64,000 nt of DNA from Chitinophaga pinensis. Its GTDB lineage: Bacteria; Bacteroidota; Bacteroidia; Flavobacteriales_D; Crocinitomicaceae. The notes under the pieces are model-generated. The model was not told the origin of the DNA and searched no databases. It was given only the letters and a program-made list of their open reading frames with translations. Position numbers and translations under genes: made by a program. Below, piece after piece: positions 1 through 7,257 of the stretch (its first letter is position 1; every line of letters starts with the position of its first letter). The DNA lies in assembly GCA_945863605.1 (NCBI GenBank), contig CAMAZP010000011.1, positions 22,857 to 86,856 on the forward strand, given 5' to 3'.

Positions 1-336
1 TCTAAAAGAAAGCAAGTGTTTAAATATTTTTTTTCTCAAGTCTCTAATCACCGATTGCGCTAATAGATTTGAAAAATAGGATGTTGTTAATTGAAGTAAA
101 CTCTCTAAAATTAAAATACCAACAACAACCAAAGACCAGAATAACAACATTGATTTATTTTGACTTTTGACAATATATTTGTCAACCATTTCACCAATAA
201 TATAGGGTCGAAGAGGTCCAAGAAGAGAAAGACTTACTATGCAAACAACTGAAATTATAAAGTATTTTTTGTAAGGAATCGCGTAACGTACAAGGCGTCC
301 GAACAAAGATAAATTCAAGGTTTTTTTCTCTTTCAT
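1..336 (-). CDS. ABC exporter, N-terminal membrane part (partial)
   Basis: The first 112 residues of an ABC exporter; the rest lies beyond the left edge. Reading from the ATG at 336 gives a short basic N-terminus, a hydrophobic segment at about residues 22-45 and a second at about 58-78. The fragment ends in a basic stretch (RDLRKKIFKHLLSFR), which is the elbow and coupling region typical of MsbA/BmrA-type ABC transmembrane domains (SLSLLGPLRPYIIGEMVDKYI is the usual end of TM1). By family, such half-transporters flip lipids or export drugs using a C-terminal ATPase domain that is not visible here. It is divergent from prs. Substrate cannot be told from this fragment. Confidence 0.8.
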   Translation of the reverse strand, partial: MKEKKTLNLSLFGRLVRYAIPYKKYFIISVVCIVSLSLLGPLRPYIIGEMVDKYIVKSQNKSMLLFWSLVVVGILILESLLQLTTSYFSNLLAQSVIRDLRKKIFKHLLSFR

Positions 337-407
337 TGTTGCAAAATTACTTTAATTGGTACATTTAACTCATAATTATTCAATATTTACTCATTTAATA
401 TGTGTTT

Positions 408-442
408 TTTGAGCGATTAACATCAATATTTTATTATCTTTG
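408..442 (+). promoter_or_regulatory. Bacteroidota promoter of prs
   Basis: TTTG at 408-411 and TATCTTTG at 435-442, 23 bp apart, match the -33/-7 (TTTG / TAnnTTTG) pattern of the Bacteroidota primary sigma factor. Transcription would start near 449, which rules out starts upstream of that point and supports the GTG start at 471. Confidence 0.7.
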
Positions 443-470
443 CCCCTCATTATTTTTAATTTTTTTCAAA

Positions 471-1400
471 GTGGGCGTAAAAATATTTGCAGGTAGAGAG
501 TCTAAAGACTTAGCGAGTAGTATTGCATCCCATTACGGTAATCCTCTTGGCGATGTGAAAGTTACAGTTTTCAGTGACGGAGAATTTCAGCCATCATTTG
601 AAGAGACAGTTCGTGGGCAAGATGTTTTTATTGTACAATCAACAATGCCACCAACTGAGAATTTATTTGAATTATTATTACTTATAGATGCTGCAAGAAG
701 AGCATCAGCAAGAAAAATAATAGCCGTAATTCCTTATTTTGGATTCGCACGCCAAGATAGAAAAGATAAACCCCGAGTTGCCATTGGTTCAAAATTGATT
801 GCTAATATGTTAATGGCTGCCGGTGTTGACAGAATAATGACAATGGATTTACACGCTGATCAGATTCAAGGTTTTTTTGAAGTGCCAGTTGATCACCTGT
901 ACGCATCTACCTTATTTTTAAAAGAAATTCAAAAATTAAATACCGATAATTTAGTTATTGCAGCACCTGATGTTGGTGGGGCCAAGCGTGCTAACTCTTA
1001 TGCAAAAAGTTTAAACTGTGGCTTAGCACTTTGCCATAAAAACCGCAAAAAAGCAAATGAAGTTGCCGAAATGACCGTTATTGGTGATGTTAATGATAAA
1101 GACGTCATCCTAATTGATGATATGTGTGATACAGCAGGCACCTTGACTAAAGCATCAGATTTACTGATGGAAAAAGGAGCTAAAAGCGTTAGAGCATTTT
1201 GTACACATGCAGTTTTAAGTGGTCCTGCTTATGAACGCATCAATGAATCAAGTTTAAGCGAGTTGGTTGTCACAAACACGATTCCCTTAAAACAATTATC
1301 TCCAAAAATAAGAGTGATTTCTGTTGCTGATCTGTTTGGAGATGTAATTAAAAGACTGGTTAACAATGAGTCAATCAGTTCACATTTTGTAATATCTTAA
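471..1400 (+). CDS. prs: ribose-phosphate pyrophosphokinase
   Basis: Makes PRPP from ribose 5-phosphate and ATP, the precursor for purines, pyrimidines, histidine and NAD. The 309-residue product has the usual family length. Visible motifs are the N-terminal KIFAGRESKDLA strand, the divalent-cation/ribose-phosphate segment DLHADQIQGFF from residue 126, and the PRPP loop DVILIDDMCDTAGT from residue 211. I chose the GTG at 471: an upstream in-frame ATG at 402 would add 23 hydrophobic residues absent from the family and lies upstream of the promoter -7 box at 435-442. rplY follows 11 bp downstream, a pairing common in Bacteroidota, so the two are probably cotranscribed. Confidence 0.96.
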   Translation: MGVKIFAGRESKDLASSIASHYGNPLGDVKVTVFSDGEFQPSFEETVRGQDVFIVQSTMPPTENLFELLLLIDAARRASARKIIAVIPYFGFARQDRKDKPRVAIGSKLIANMLMAAGVDRIMTMDLHADQIQGFFEVPVDHLYASTLFLKEIQKLNTDNLVIAAPDVGGAKRANSYAKSLNCGLALCHKNRKKANEVAEMTVIGDVNDKDVILIDDMCDTAGTLTKASDLLMEKGAKSVRAFCTHAVLSGPAYERINESSLSELVVTNTIPLKQLSPKIRVISVADLFGDVIKRLVNNESISSHFVIS

Positions 1401-1411
1401 ATAACAAATAA

Positions 1412-2002
1412 ATGAAAAAAGCACAATTGAGCGGTTCGCTTAGATCGAACGTAGGGAAAAAGGACGCTGCTAGCTTAAGATTAGCTGGTTTGGTTCCGTG
1501 TGTAATTTACGGTCAAGGTACTCAAACGCACTTTGCAGTAAAAAGAACAGAGTTAGACAAAGTTGTTTATTCTCCAGAAGTTTTTCAAGTAGAATTAGAT
1601 CTTGATGGAAAAAAAGTTACTGGAATTATCCAAGAGCTTCAACAACATCCAATAAAAGGTACCATTCAACATGTTGACTTTTTAGAATTGAGTGATACCA
1701 AAAAAGTTCGTGTTAAATTACCGGTAAGATTAACCGGATCTGCTCGTGGTGTATTAGCGGGTGGTAAACTAATGACAGTTTTTAGAAACTTACAATGTGT
1801 CGGTTTACCAAGTGATTTACCAGACGCTATAACATTAGAGATTTCAAAACTAAAAATTGGTCAATCAATACGTGTTAAAAATATTGAAATTCCAGGTGTA
1901 ACAATTTTAGATCCTGCAAACGCTGTTGTTGTCTCTGTTAAAATGGCTCGTGGTGCAGTTAAAGGCGCTGATGCTGATGACGATGAAGAAGAAGATGCAT
2001 AA
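1412..2002 (+). CDS. rplY: 50S ribosomal protein L25/general stress protein Ctc
   Basis: L25/TL5/Ctc-family protein that binds 5S rRNA in the large ribosomal subunit. The 196-residue product has the long two-domain Ctc form: an N-terminal L25 beta-barrel (about 1-90, beginning MKKAQLSGSLRSNVGKKDA) and the C-terminal TL5 domain (about 95-180, with IRVKNIEIPGVTIL). It ends in an acidic tail (DADDDEEEDA), common in Bacteroidota copies. It is the second gene of the prs operon and is followed at once by a strong terminator. The pth gene often found next in this phylum is absent. Confidence 0.95.
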   Translation: MKKAQLSGSLRSNVGKKDAASLRLAGLVPCVIYGQGTQTHFAVKRTELDKVVYSPEVFQVELDLDGKKVTGIIQELQQHPIKGTIQHVDFLELSDTKKVRVKLPVRLTGSARGVLAGGKLMTVFRNLQCVGLPSDLPDAITLEISKLKIGQSIRVKNIEIPGVTILDPANAVVVSVKMARGAVKGADADDDEEEDA

Positions 2003-2021
2003 ATCCATTAATTAAATTAAG

Positions 2022-2051
2022 AAAGCCGCTACGTTTGTAGCGGCTTTTTTT
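2022..2051 (+). terminator. intrinsic terminator of prs-rplY
   Basis: An 11-bp perfect stem, AAAGCCGCTAC (2022-2032) with GTAGCGGCTTT (2037-2047), loop GTTT, runs into a T tract starting within the stem. It lies 19 bp after the rplY stop codon. Confidence 0.92.
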
Positions 2052-2109
2052 GTGAAATTTATGGAATTACCATGGTATTCACATCTATAAAGAAATTAAA
2101 CTCACAACT

Positions 2110-2820
2110 ATGAAAAAAATAGTAGCAGTGTGGATGCTTTTGTTAGCAGGAAACACATTTGGACAACAAGTAACAGGTGATATTGTTGGGACAGTAATCT
2201 CATTACAAAAAAAAGAAAAAATTTTTGGAGCAAAAGCAATTGTTGAAGACAACGGAAGTAAGTATCAAGCAATAACAGATGCAGATGGAAGGTTTAGGAT
2301 ATCTGAAATTCCCTCAGGAAAATACTCTTTAAAATTAATATATTTAGGTGATACGATGTCAAATATTCAATGTGATGTGCCTATTGAAGCATATTGTAAC
2401 TTAGGAATTATCGAGTTTGAATCTAAAATATTAGCTTTCAGTGATGTTATTGTTAAACCCAAGTTGAAACTAGTAATGGGTAGCTTGCCTGTAAAAGAAC
2501 TTACATCTACTGAAATTTCCAAAAGTCCAATTAAATTTGATGTAAAACTAATGGCTTCATCTATGTCTTCAGAAATTAGAGTTGATGATGATGGTCAGTT
2601 GATGTTTCGTGGAGCAAGAAAAGGAGATATGATTTATGTTTTAGATGGAATAAAATGTAATGAAGTTTTTAACGTCCCAAGTTGTGCAATAAGTAGAATG
2701 ATGGTATATACAGGAGGGTTGCCCGCAAAATATGGAGATACATTAGGTGGTGCTATTGTTGTTGAAACTAAAGGATACTTTGATTTATATAGAAATTGGG
2801 ATGCACAAAGTAAAAATTAA
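2110..2820 (+). CDS. carboxypeptidase-regulatory plus stand-alone TonB plug protein
   Basis: 236 residues, secreted: signal peptide about 1-18 (ends NTFG, before QQ). A carboxypeptidase-regulatory-like beta-sandwich follows (about 22-110: GTVISLQKKEKIFGAKAIVEDNG, then the ITDADGRFRISEIPSGKYSL core), then a TonB-dependent receptor plug (about 125-225) with typical FRGARKGDMIYVLDGIKC and GLPAKYGDTLGGAIVVETK segments. The 22-strand barrel that normally follows the plug is missing: the frame ends at a stop and a terminator-like hairpin follows within 50 bp, and no barrel fragment lies downstream. It could be an independent plug protein acting in the periplasm or at the outer membrane, or an old truncation. 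The reading frame is intact. Flanked by terminators, so probably monocistronic. Confidence 0.8.
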   Translation: MKKIVAVWMLLLAGNTFGQQVTGDIVGTVISLQKKEKIFGAKAIVEDNGSKYQAITDADGRFRISEIPSGKYSLKLIYLGDTMSNIQCDVPIEAYCNLGIIEFESKILAFSDVIVKPKLKLVMGSLPVKELTSTEISKSPIKFDVKLMASSMSSEIRVDDDGQLMFRGARKGDMIYVLDGIKCNEVFNVPSCAISRMMVYTGGLPAKYGDTLGGAIVVETKGYFDLYRNWDAQSKN

Positions 2821-2850
2821 TTTTAAAGTAAAATGTAGTGTTTTACTAAG

Positions 2851-2882
2851 AACGCAAGGTTATGATTAATCTTGCGTTTTTT
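2851..2882. terminator. bidirectional terminator between convergent genes
   Basis: A 12-bp stem with one G-T pair, AACGCAAGGTTA (2851-2862) and TAATCTTGCGTT (2867-2878), loop TGAT. T residues follow on the plus side. It sits between the plug-protein stop (2820) and the stop of the convergent minus-strand gene (2881). Confidence 0.8.
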
Positions 2883-3615
2883 AATAAAAACCACAACTTT
2901 TCTTGACAATTGATTTTTCGACTTTAACCACTCCTTTGTAGAAGAAAATAATTCCAACGGTCATTAATAAATGAGAAATATCATTTTTATCAAACCAATT
3001 ATAAGGGTTTATTTTCAATAGAAAAAAAAATGCACTCGGTAAGATTATTATTACACCCCAATAAAAGTAATTGAAAGCTTCACTCTTGGTTTTTGAAAGC
3101 TGATATCCGAGAATTCCAGCTGTATAAAAAACACCAATTATCGTATGAATTGCAATAGGTAGAAAACCAACTTCTGGTTTTTCATTAATAGGTTGTGTAA
3201 CAATTACCCAAATAAAAACTAAGAATACTACGATCAATTTAAATTTAAAAATTCTTTCATGAATATTTCTTAATTCTTTAGTTGGTATTTCTGAAATCAT
3301 AGCAATTTCAATTAGATAAATCGCTAATATTCCCGTTATCCAATTGGGCATTTTTCCAATTGCACCAAAATAATGATACAAAGCGTGACCAAGTCCACCC
3401 AAAAAAGAACTGATCCCAAAAAGGATAAAAAACTGATACCAACGATGTGAAAGAGAACTATTCAACTCTTTTTTGTAGAGTAAATATGCCAAATACAAAC
3501 TAACCAAAGCCATTAATGTATCTGTAATTAACGCGTTGGGTTCTAGAATTTTGTAGTCTAAAAAAGACCATTCTAACTTGGGAAAATCTTGACCAATTAT
3601 CATTTGATGCCACAA
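2881..3615 (-). CDS. seven-TM integral membrane protein of unknown function
   Basis: I do not recognise a specific family. The 244-residue product has about seven hydrophobic segments (roughly 28-47, 60-82, 92-107, 126-142, 150-172, 182-201 and 216-231), short loops, and a basic C-terminus (KVEKSIVKKSCGFY). Histidines sit in or near membrane segments (GLGHALYHYFG, AIHTIIG, HLLMT), which is suggestive of metal or heme handling but not evidence for it. ATG at 3615 gives MWHQM; the second ATG four codons later would also work. The gene lies 18 bp downstream of the transketolase C-half gene on the same strand and may be the last member of that operon. Confidence 0.65.
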   Translation of the reverse strand: MWHQMIIGQDFPKLEWSFLDYKILEPNALITDTLMALVSLYLAYLLYKKELNSSLSHRWYQFFILFGISSFLGGLGHALYHYFGAIGKMPNWITGILAIYLIEIAMISEIPTKELRNIHERIFKFKLIVVFLVFIWVIVTQPINEKPEVGFLPIAIHTIIGVFYTAGILGYQLSKTKSEAFNYFYWGVIIILPSAFFFLLKINPYNWFDKNDISHLLMTVGIIFFYKGVVKVEKSIVKKSCGFY

Positions 3616-3633
3616 AATTAGCTAAAAAGAACT

Positions 3634-4587
3634 TTATTTCTTCCTAGCAAGCACTTTTTCAACTGCAGCAATCACATCCGCTGTATCTATTCCATATTTT
3701 GTCATCAATTCCATTGGTGTACCGCTTTCGCCAAACTTATCGTTTACCGCAACAAATTCTTGTGGAAGTGGATCGTTCTGCGCCAAAACTTGTGCAACTG
3801 CATCACCTAAACCTCCGTTGCGCATGTGTTCTTCAGCAGTAACTACACAGCGTGTTTTTTTAACTGATTTCAAAATTGCGTCCACATCCAAGGGTTTTAT
3901 TGTGTGCATATTAATCAATTCCACAGAAATTCCTTTCTCAGTCAATATTTTAAAAGCTTCAATTGATTTCCAAACCATGTGGCCACATGCGATAATCGTA
4001 ACATCCGTTCCTTCTGTCAACACATCTGCTTTTCCGATAATGAATTCAGCATCTGGTTTCACGAAAATAGGCATCACAGGACGACCAAAACGCAAGTAAA
4101 CTGGTCCATTGTGAGCTGCTGAAGCAATTGTAGCTTGTTTAGTTTGGTTGAAATCCGCAGGAACAATAACTGTCATATTTGGCAACATACGCATCATTCC
4201 AATGTCTTCCAAAATTTGATGGGTTGCACCGTCTTCTCCTAGAGTCAAACCCGCGTGAGAAGCAGCAATTTTCACATTTTTTTGAGAATAAGAAATGGAT
4301 TGACGAATTTGATCATATACACGGCCAGTAGAGAAATTCGCGAAAGTTCCTGTAAATGGAATTTTACCACCAATTGTCATTCCCGCAGCCATTCCCATCA
4401 TGTTTGCTTCTGCAATTCCAACTTGAAAAAAACGCTCTGGATTTTCTTTTTTGAACTCGTCCATTTTTAATGACCCTGTCAAATCTGCACAAAGTGCAAC
4501 CACATTTTGGTTGGTTCTTCCTAATTCTGCCAAACCTTCGCCAAATCCTGAACGGGTGTCTTTGTTGCCTAAAATCTCAAATTCCAT
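3634..4587 (-). CDS. transketolase, C-terminal half (split enzyme)
   Basis: The pyrimidine-binding and C-terminal domains of a split transketolase (317 residues), to pair with the N-half at 5933-6775. Thiamine-diphosphate enzyme of the non-oxidative pentose phosphate pathway, cytosolic. The segment [14 protein letters not shown] carries the Glu that activates the cofactor aminopyrimidine; the Pyr domain continues through [24 protein letters not shown], and the C-terminal domain runs from about residue 190 ([14 protein letters not shown]). Split transketolases are normal across Bacteroidota and Archaea, but the halves are usually adjacent; here a 447-residue VWA gene separates them. The ATG is 2 bp downstream of the VWA stop codon, so all three are probably one translationally linked operon. 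A 1-deoxyxylulose synthase-like or transaldolase-type substrate is less likely from the sequence. Confidence 0.9.
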   Translation of the reverse strand: MEFEILGNKDTRSGFGEGLAELGRTNQNVVALCADLTGSLKMDEFKKENPERFFQVGIAEANMMGMAAGMTIGGKIPFTGTFANFSTGRVYDQIRQSISYSQKNVKIAASHAGLTLGEDGATHQILEDIGMMRMLPNMTVIVPADFNQTKQATIASAAHNGPVYLRFGRPVMPIFVKPDAEFIIGKADVLTEGTDVTIIACGHMVWKSIEAFKILTEKGISVELINMHTIKPLDVDAILKSVKKTRCVVTAEEHMRNGGLGDAVAQVLAQNDPLPQEFVAVNDKFGESGTPMELMTKYGIDTADVIAAVEKVLARKK

Positions 4588-4589
4588 GA

Positions 4590-5933
4590 TTAAAAATTTA
4601 ATGTTATTGTTTTATTTGAATCTATTCTGACTATTTTTTCTTTTGTATATGCTGTTGATTTTTGGTCTTTTTCACGGTACACAACTTTGTAATTTCCAGG
4701 TTGTAAATTCCACGAGCCTTTGGTTGCACCAACCTCTAAATTACAAACCCATTCAAAGTTATTATCTCCTTTGTCAACAAAAATTTGACCTACTAAACCC
4801 TTTGAACTTGCATAATTTAAAGTCCCAAAAGCAACCACATCGATAGTTGTGATTTTACTTTGTGTCACCTCAATACGTTTATAGGTTCTTGGCAAAGTAA
4901 AAATTTCTACATCGAAAGTTCCAACTAAGTATTTTTCTTTCAAGTTTAATTCTTGATGGTTCAAGGTTTCTGATTTGTCTTTTTGCATCACGCGCATGTT
5001 CAAGTGGCTGAACGTTTTGCTAATCGTTGACAATCGAATGAATCCTTGCGGAGCATCAATCTCAATAACGTTGTGCTTGTATTTCTGAATCGATACATTT
5101 TTCTTCTCAATTTTTGGTAGTGTGTTCACCACAATGTCGTATTTGAAATCGGGATTTAAAATCAAAGTATCTGGATTCCCGTAGCGGTTCAATGTGTGAG
5201 TAATTGTATATTTTAGGTTTTTTGTTCCTGCTTCGTACATGAAAACCGTAACATCGGTCTCCGTAGGTTTTTTATTAATATCGTACAAATTAATTTGAGC
5301 CGTTGTGTTTAATAAAGCTTTAGAGATTACATTATTCAACACTTTTTTGAATGCTTCTTTACTTTCTGCATCTGTAAAAGCTCCAATACAATTAAATTTT
5401 TCCAAATAGGATAAATCCATTCCTAAACCGATAACAAATGGTGTAACTTTCACCCCTTTATCTTTCAGTTTTTTTGCAATCACACACGGATCGTTGTCGC
5501 AAGACTCCAAACCATCGGTGATAAGAATGATAAAATTTCGCCCTAAAGTATCTGGAAAATCCCCTGCTGAAGCTTCCAATGAACGTGCAATTGGAGTTGC
5601 TCCTTTTGCTGCTAAATCGCGCACTTTTGTTTTGATTGCGTCAATGGTGTTTATACCGAAAGGAACCTCTAATTTAGTGTCGTTGCAATCTTGATACGTA
5701 TTCGTCACATTCGATTGATGCCCATAAACACGTAATGCTATTTCTAAATCTGGAATTCCACGTAAGCCATCTACTGATTGCATCAAAATCTCCTTCGCTG
5801 CGGCCATTCTTGTTTGTTTATCCCAATCTAAATTCATGCTATTGGAGGCATCGAGAATAAAAAGAATACGTGTTTTTTGTTGAGCAAAAGAAATGCTGCT
5901 AAGAAAAAGTATTATAAAGAATAAAATTTTCAC
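4590..5933 (-). CDS. secreted von Willebrand factor A domain protein
   Basis: 447 residues with a signal peptide ([16 protein letters not shown], then QQ). The VWA domain spans about 20-200 with a complete metal-ion-dependent adhesion site: DASNS in the first strand, the Thr of GATPIARSL, and the Asp of [10 protein letters not shown]. The remaining 240 residues are beta-rich and unrecognised. I chose the GTG at 5933: it overlaps the last base of the upstream transketolase stop (TAGTG) and begins exactly at the signal peptide, whereas the in-frame ATG at 6011 would add 26 non-signal residues inside the upstream gene. Function unknown: periplasmic or exported protein-binding domain. Its position between two halves of a cytosolic enzyme is odd. 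Confidence 0.85.
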   Translation of the reverse strand: MKILFFIILFLSSISFAQQKTRILFILDASNSMNLDWDKQTRMAAAKEILMQSVDGLRGIPDLEIALRVYGHQSNVTNTYQDCNDTKLEVPFGINTIDAIKTKVRDLAAKGATPIARSLEASAGDFPDTLGRNFIILITDGLESCDNDPCVIAKKLKDKGVKVTPFVIGLGMDLSYLEKFNCIGAFTDAESKEAFKKVLNNVISKALLNTTAQINLYDINKKPTETDVTVFMYEAGTKNLKYTITHTLNRYGNPDTLILNPDFKYDIVVNTLPKIEKKNVSIQKYKHNVIEIDAPQGFIRLSTISKTFSHLNMRVMQKDKSETLNHQELNLKEKYLVGTFDVEIFTLPRTYKRIEVTQSKITTIDVVAFGTLNYASSKGLVGQIFVDKGDNNFEWVCNLEVGATKGSWNLQPGNYKVVYREKDQKSTAYTKEKIVRIDSNKTITLNF

Positions 5934-6775
5934 TAATAATCGCCTAATGTTTCTTCCAATTGATTCAAGGCAGATTCTAATTGTTGAGTGTTTGGTGCAG
6001 ATCCATGCCATTTATGAGTCCCCATCATGTAATCAACCCCTTGACCCATTTCGGTTTTCATAATAATGACAATCGGCTTGCCATTACCAAGTTTAGATTT
6101 AGCAGTTTGCATTGTATCGCGGATGCTATCAAAATCGTGTCCATTCATCGAAAGAACATCCCATCCAAAAGCTTGCCATTTTGCTTCTAAATTTCCTAAA
6201 GACAATACATCTTCCAAATCTCCATCAATTTGACGGCCGTTATAATCGATAGTTGCAATTAAATTATCCACTTTATTTGCTGCTGCATACATAGCTGCTT
6301 CCCATATTTGACCTTCCTGCAATTCCCCATCACCATGAAGCGAAAAAACAATTGAATCATCAGCATTTAATTTTTTGGTAATTGCAGCTCCAATAGCAAC
6401 GGATAAACCTTGACCCAGTGACCCAGAAGCCATTCTTATACCAGGTAATTTTTTATCTGTTGATGGATGACCTTGTAAACGTGAATTTAACTTTCTAAAA
6501 GTCGATAATTCACTTACAGGAAAATACCCAACGTGCGCTAAAACACTATATAAAACTGGAGATATGTGACCATTTGACAAGAAAAAAACATCTTCATTTT
6601 TGGCATCCATTAAGAAATTTTTTGGGTTGTGTTTCATCCCTTCGAAATACAAATACGTTAAGAAATCAGTACAGCCTAATGAACCTCCTGGGTGACCAGA
6701 GCTGACAGCAGCTACCATTCTTACGATGTCTCTTCTAACTTGAGAAGCTGTTTTTTGTAAATCTTTATTATCCAT
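5933..6775 (-). CDS. transketolase, N-terminal half (split enzyme)
   Basis: The thiamine-diphosphate-binding domain of the split transketolase (280 residues). The cofactor motif GDGELQEGQIWEAAMYAAANKVDN (GDG...N) is complete, and GHPGGSLGCTDF near residue 30 is the phosphate/TPP His-Pro-Gly segment of the family. It must work with the C-half at 3634-4587 to form an active site. Each half is a full domain set with clean start and stop, so this is not a frameshifted gene. The stop overlaps the GTG of the VWA gene by one base. A TAGCTTTG box lies 19 bp upstream of the ATG. Confidence 0.93.
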   Translation of the reverse strand: MDNKDLQKTASQVRRDIVRMVAAVSSGHPGGSLGCTDFLTYLYFEGMKHNPKNFLMDAKNEDVFFLSNGHISPVLYSVLAHVGYFPVSELSTFRKLNSRLQGHPSTDKKLPGIRMASGSLGQGLSVAIGAAITKKLNADDSIVFSLHGDGELQEGQIWEAAMYAAANKVDNLIATIDYNGRQIDGDLEDVLSLGNLEAKWQAFGWDVLSMNGHDFDSIRDTMQTAKSKLGNGKPIVIIMKTEMGQGVDYMMGTHKWHGSAPNTQQLESALNQLEETLGDY

Positions 6776-6793
6776 TTAAAATGTTTTATTTTG

Positions 6794-6801
6794 CAAAGCT
6801 A
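6794..6801 (-). promoter_or_regulatory. -7 box upstream of transketolase N-half
   Basis: TAGCTTTG read on the minus strand (6801-6794) matches TAnnTTTG and lies 18 bp before the ATG at 6775. No good TTG -33 box was seen at the usual distance. Confidence 0.45.
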
Positions 6802-6886
6802 ACTTTTTATTAATTTAGTGCCCTTGTAAAATTTAAACAATTAATGCAACTTTTCAACGTATCTTAAGTCTTTAAAAAAATAATTA

Positions 6887-7255
6887 ATGAAAAAAATAAT
6901 ATTTAGCATGCTATTGTTATTGTCAACAATACAACTTGCACAAGCCCAAAAATTTAACTCAAACTTACTCAAGAGTTATACCCAAAATGAACTTACTCTA
7001 ATTGAAAATGAAAATCCAAAAATGATTAATGTTTTGGAATATGCTATATTAAACGCTTGTTATTACATCGAAAAACCTACTAACAAAAGCGTTGATTATC
7101 CAATTATTAATACTAGTAACGATTCTAATAACTTTACTGATTTAGGATTGAAAATCACAGATAAAACTCAATTTTTTATTTCAAAAAGTAGTGGCAAATT
7201 ACTTGTAGTAAAGTCGTTGTATGTGATTGAATTAGAAATGAAAAACAAAAAATAA
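6887..7255 (+). CDS. small secreted protein of unknown function
   Basis: 122 residues with a clear signal peptide (about 1-20: KKIIFSMLLLLSTIQLAQA, then QK). The mature part has no motif I recognise; it is mostly polar and ends in a basic stretch (MKNKK). The next gene, a large T9SS cargo protein, starts only 2 bp after this stop, so the pair is almost certainly cotranscribed and perhaps translationally coupled. The sequence alone does not say whether this is a partner of that cargo. Confidence 0.7.
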   Translation: MKKIIFSMLLLLSTIQLAQAQKFNSNLLKSYTQNELTLIENENPKMINVLEYAILNACYYIEKPTNKSVDYPIINTSNDSNNFTDLGLKITDKTQFFISKSSGKLLVVKSLYVIELEMKNKK

Positions 7256-7257
7256 TT

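Noticed and set aside
402..470. Upstream ATG extending prs by 23 hydrophobic residues
   Set aside because: The extension lies upstream of the promoter -7 box at 435-442 and is absent from the PRPP synthetase family; the GTG at 471 matches the family N-terminus.
5934..6011. Longer N-terminus for the VWA protein from an ATG at 6011
   Set aside because: It lies entirely within the transketolase N-half gene and would bury the signal peptide; the GTG at 5933 starts exactly at the signal peptide.
3634..6775. Broken transketolase pseudogene
   Set aside because: Both halves have complete domains, clean starts and stops and intact motifs. Split transketolase is a normal form in Bacteroidota.
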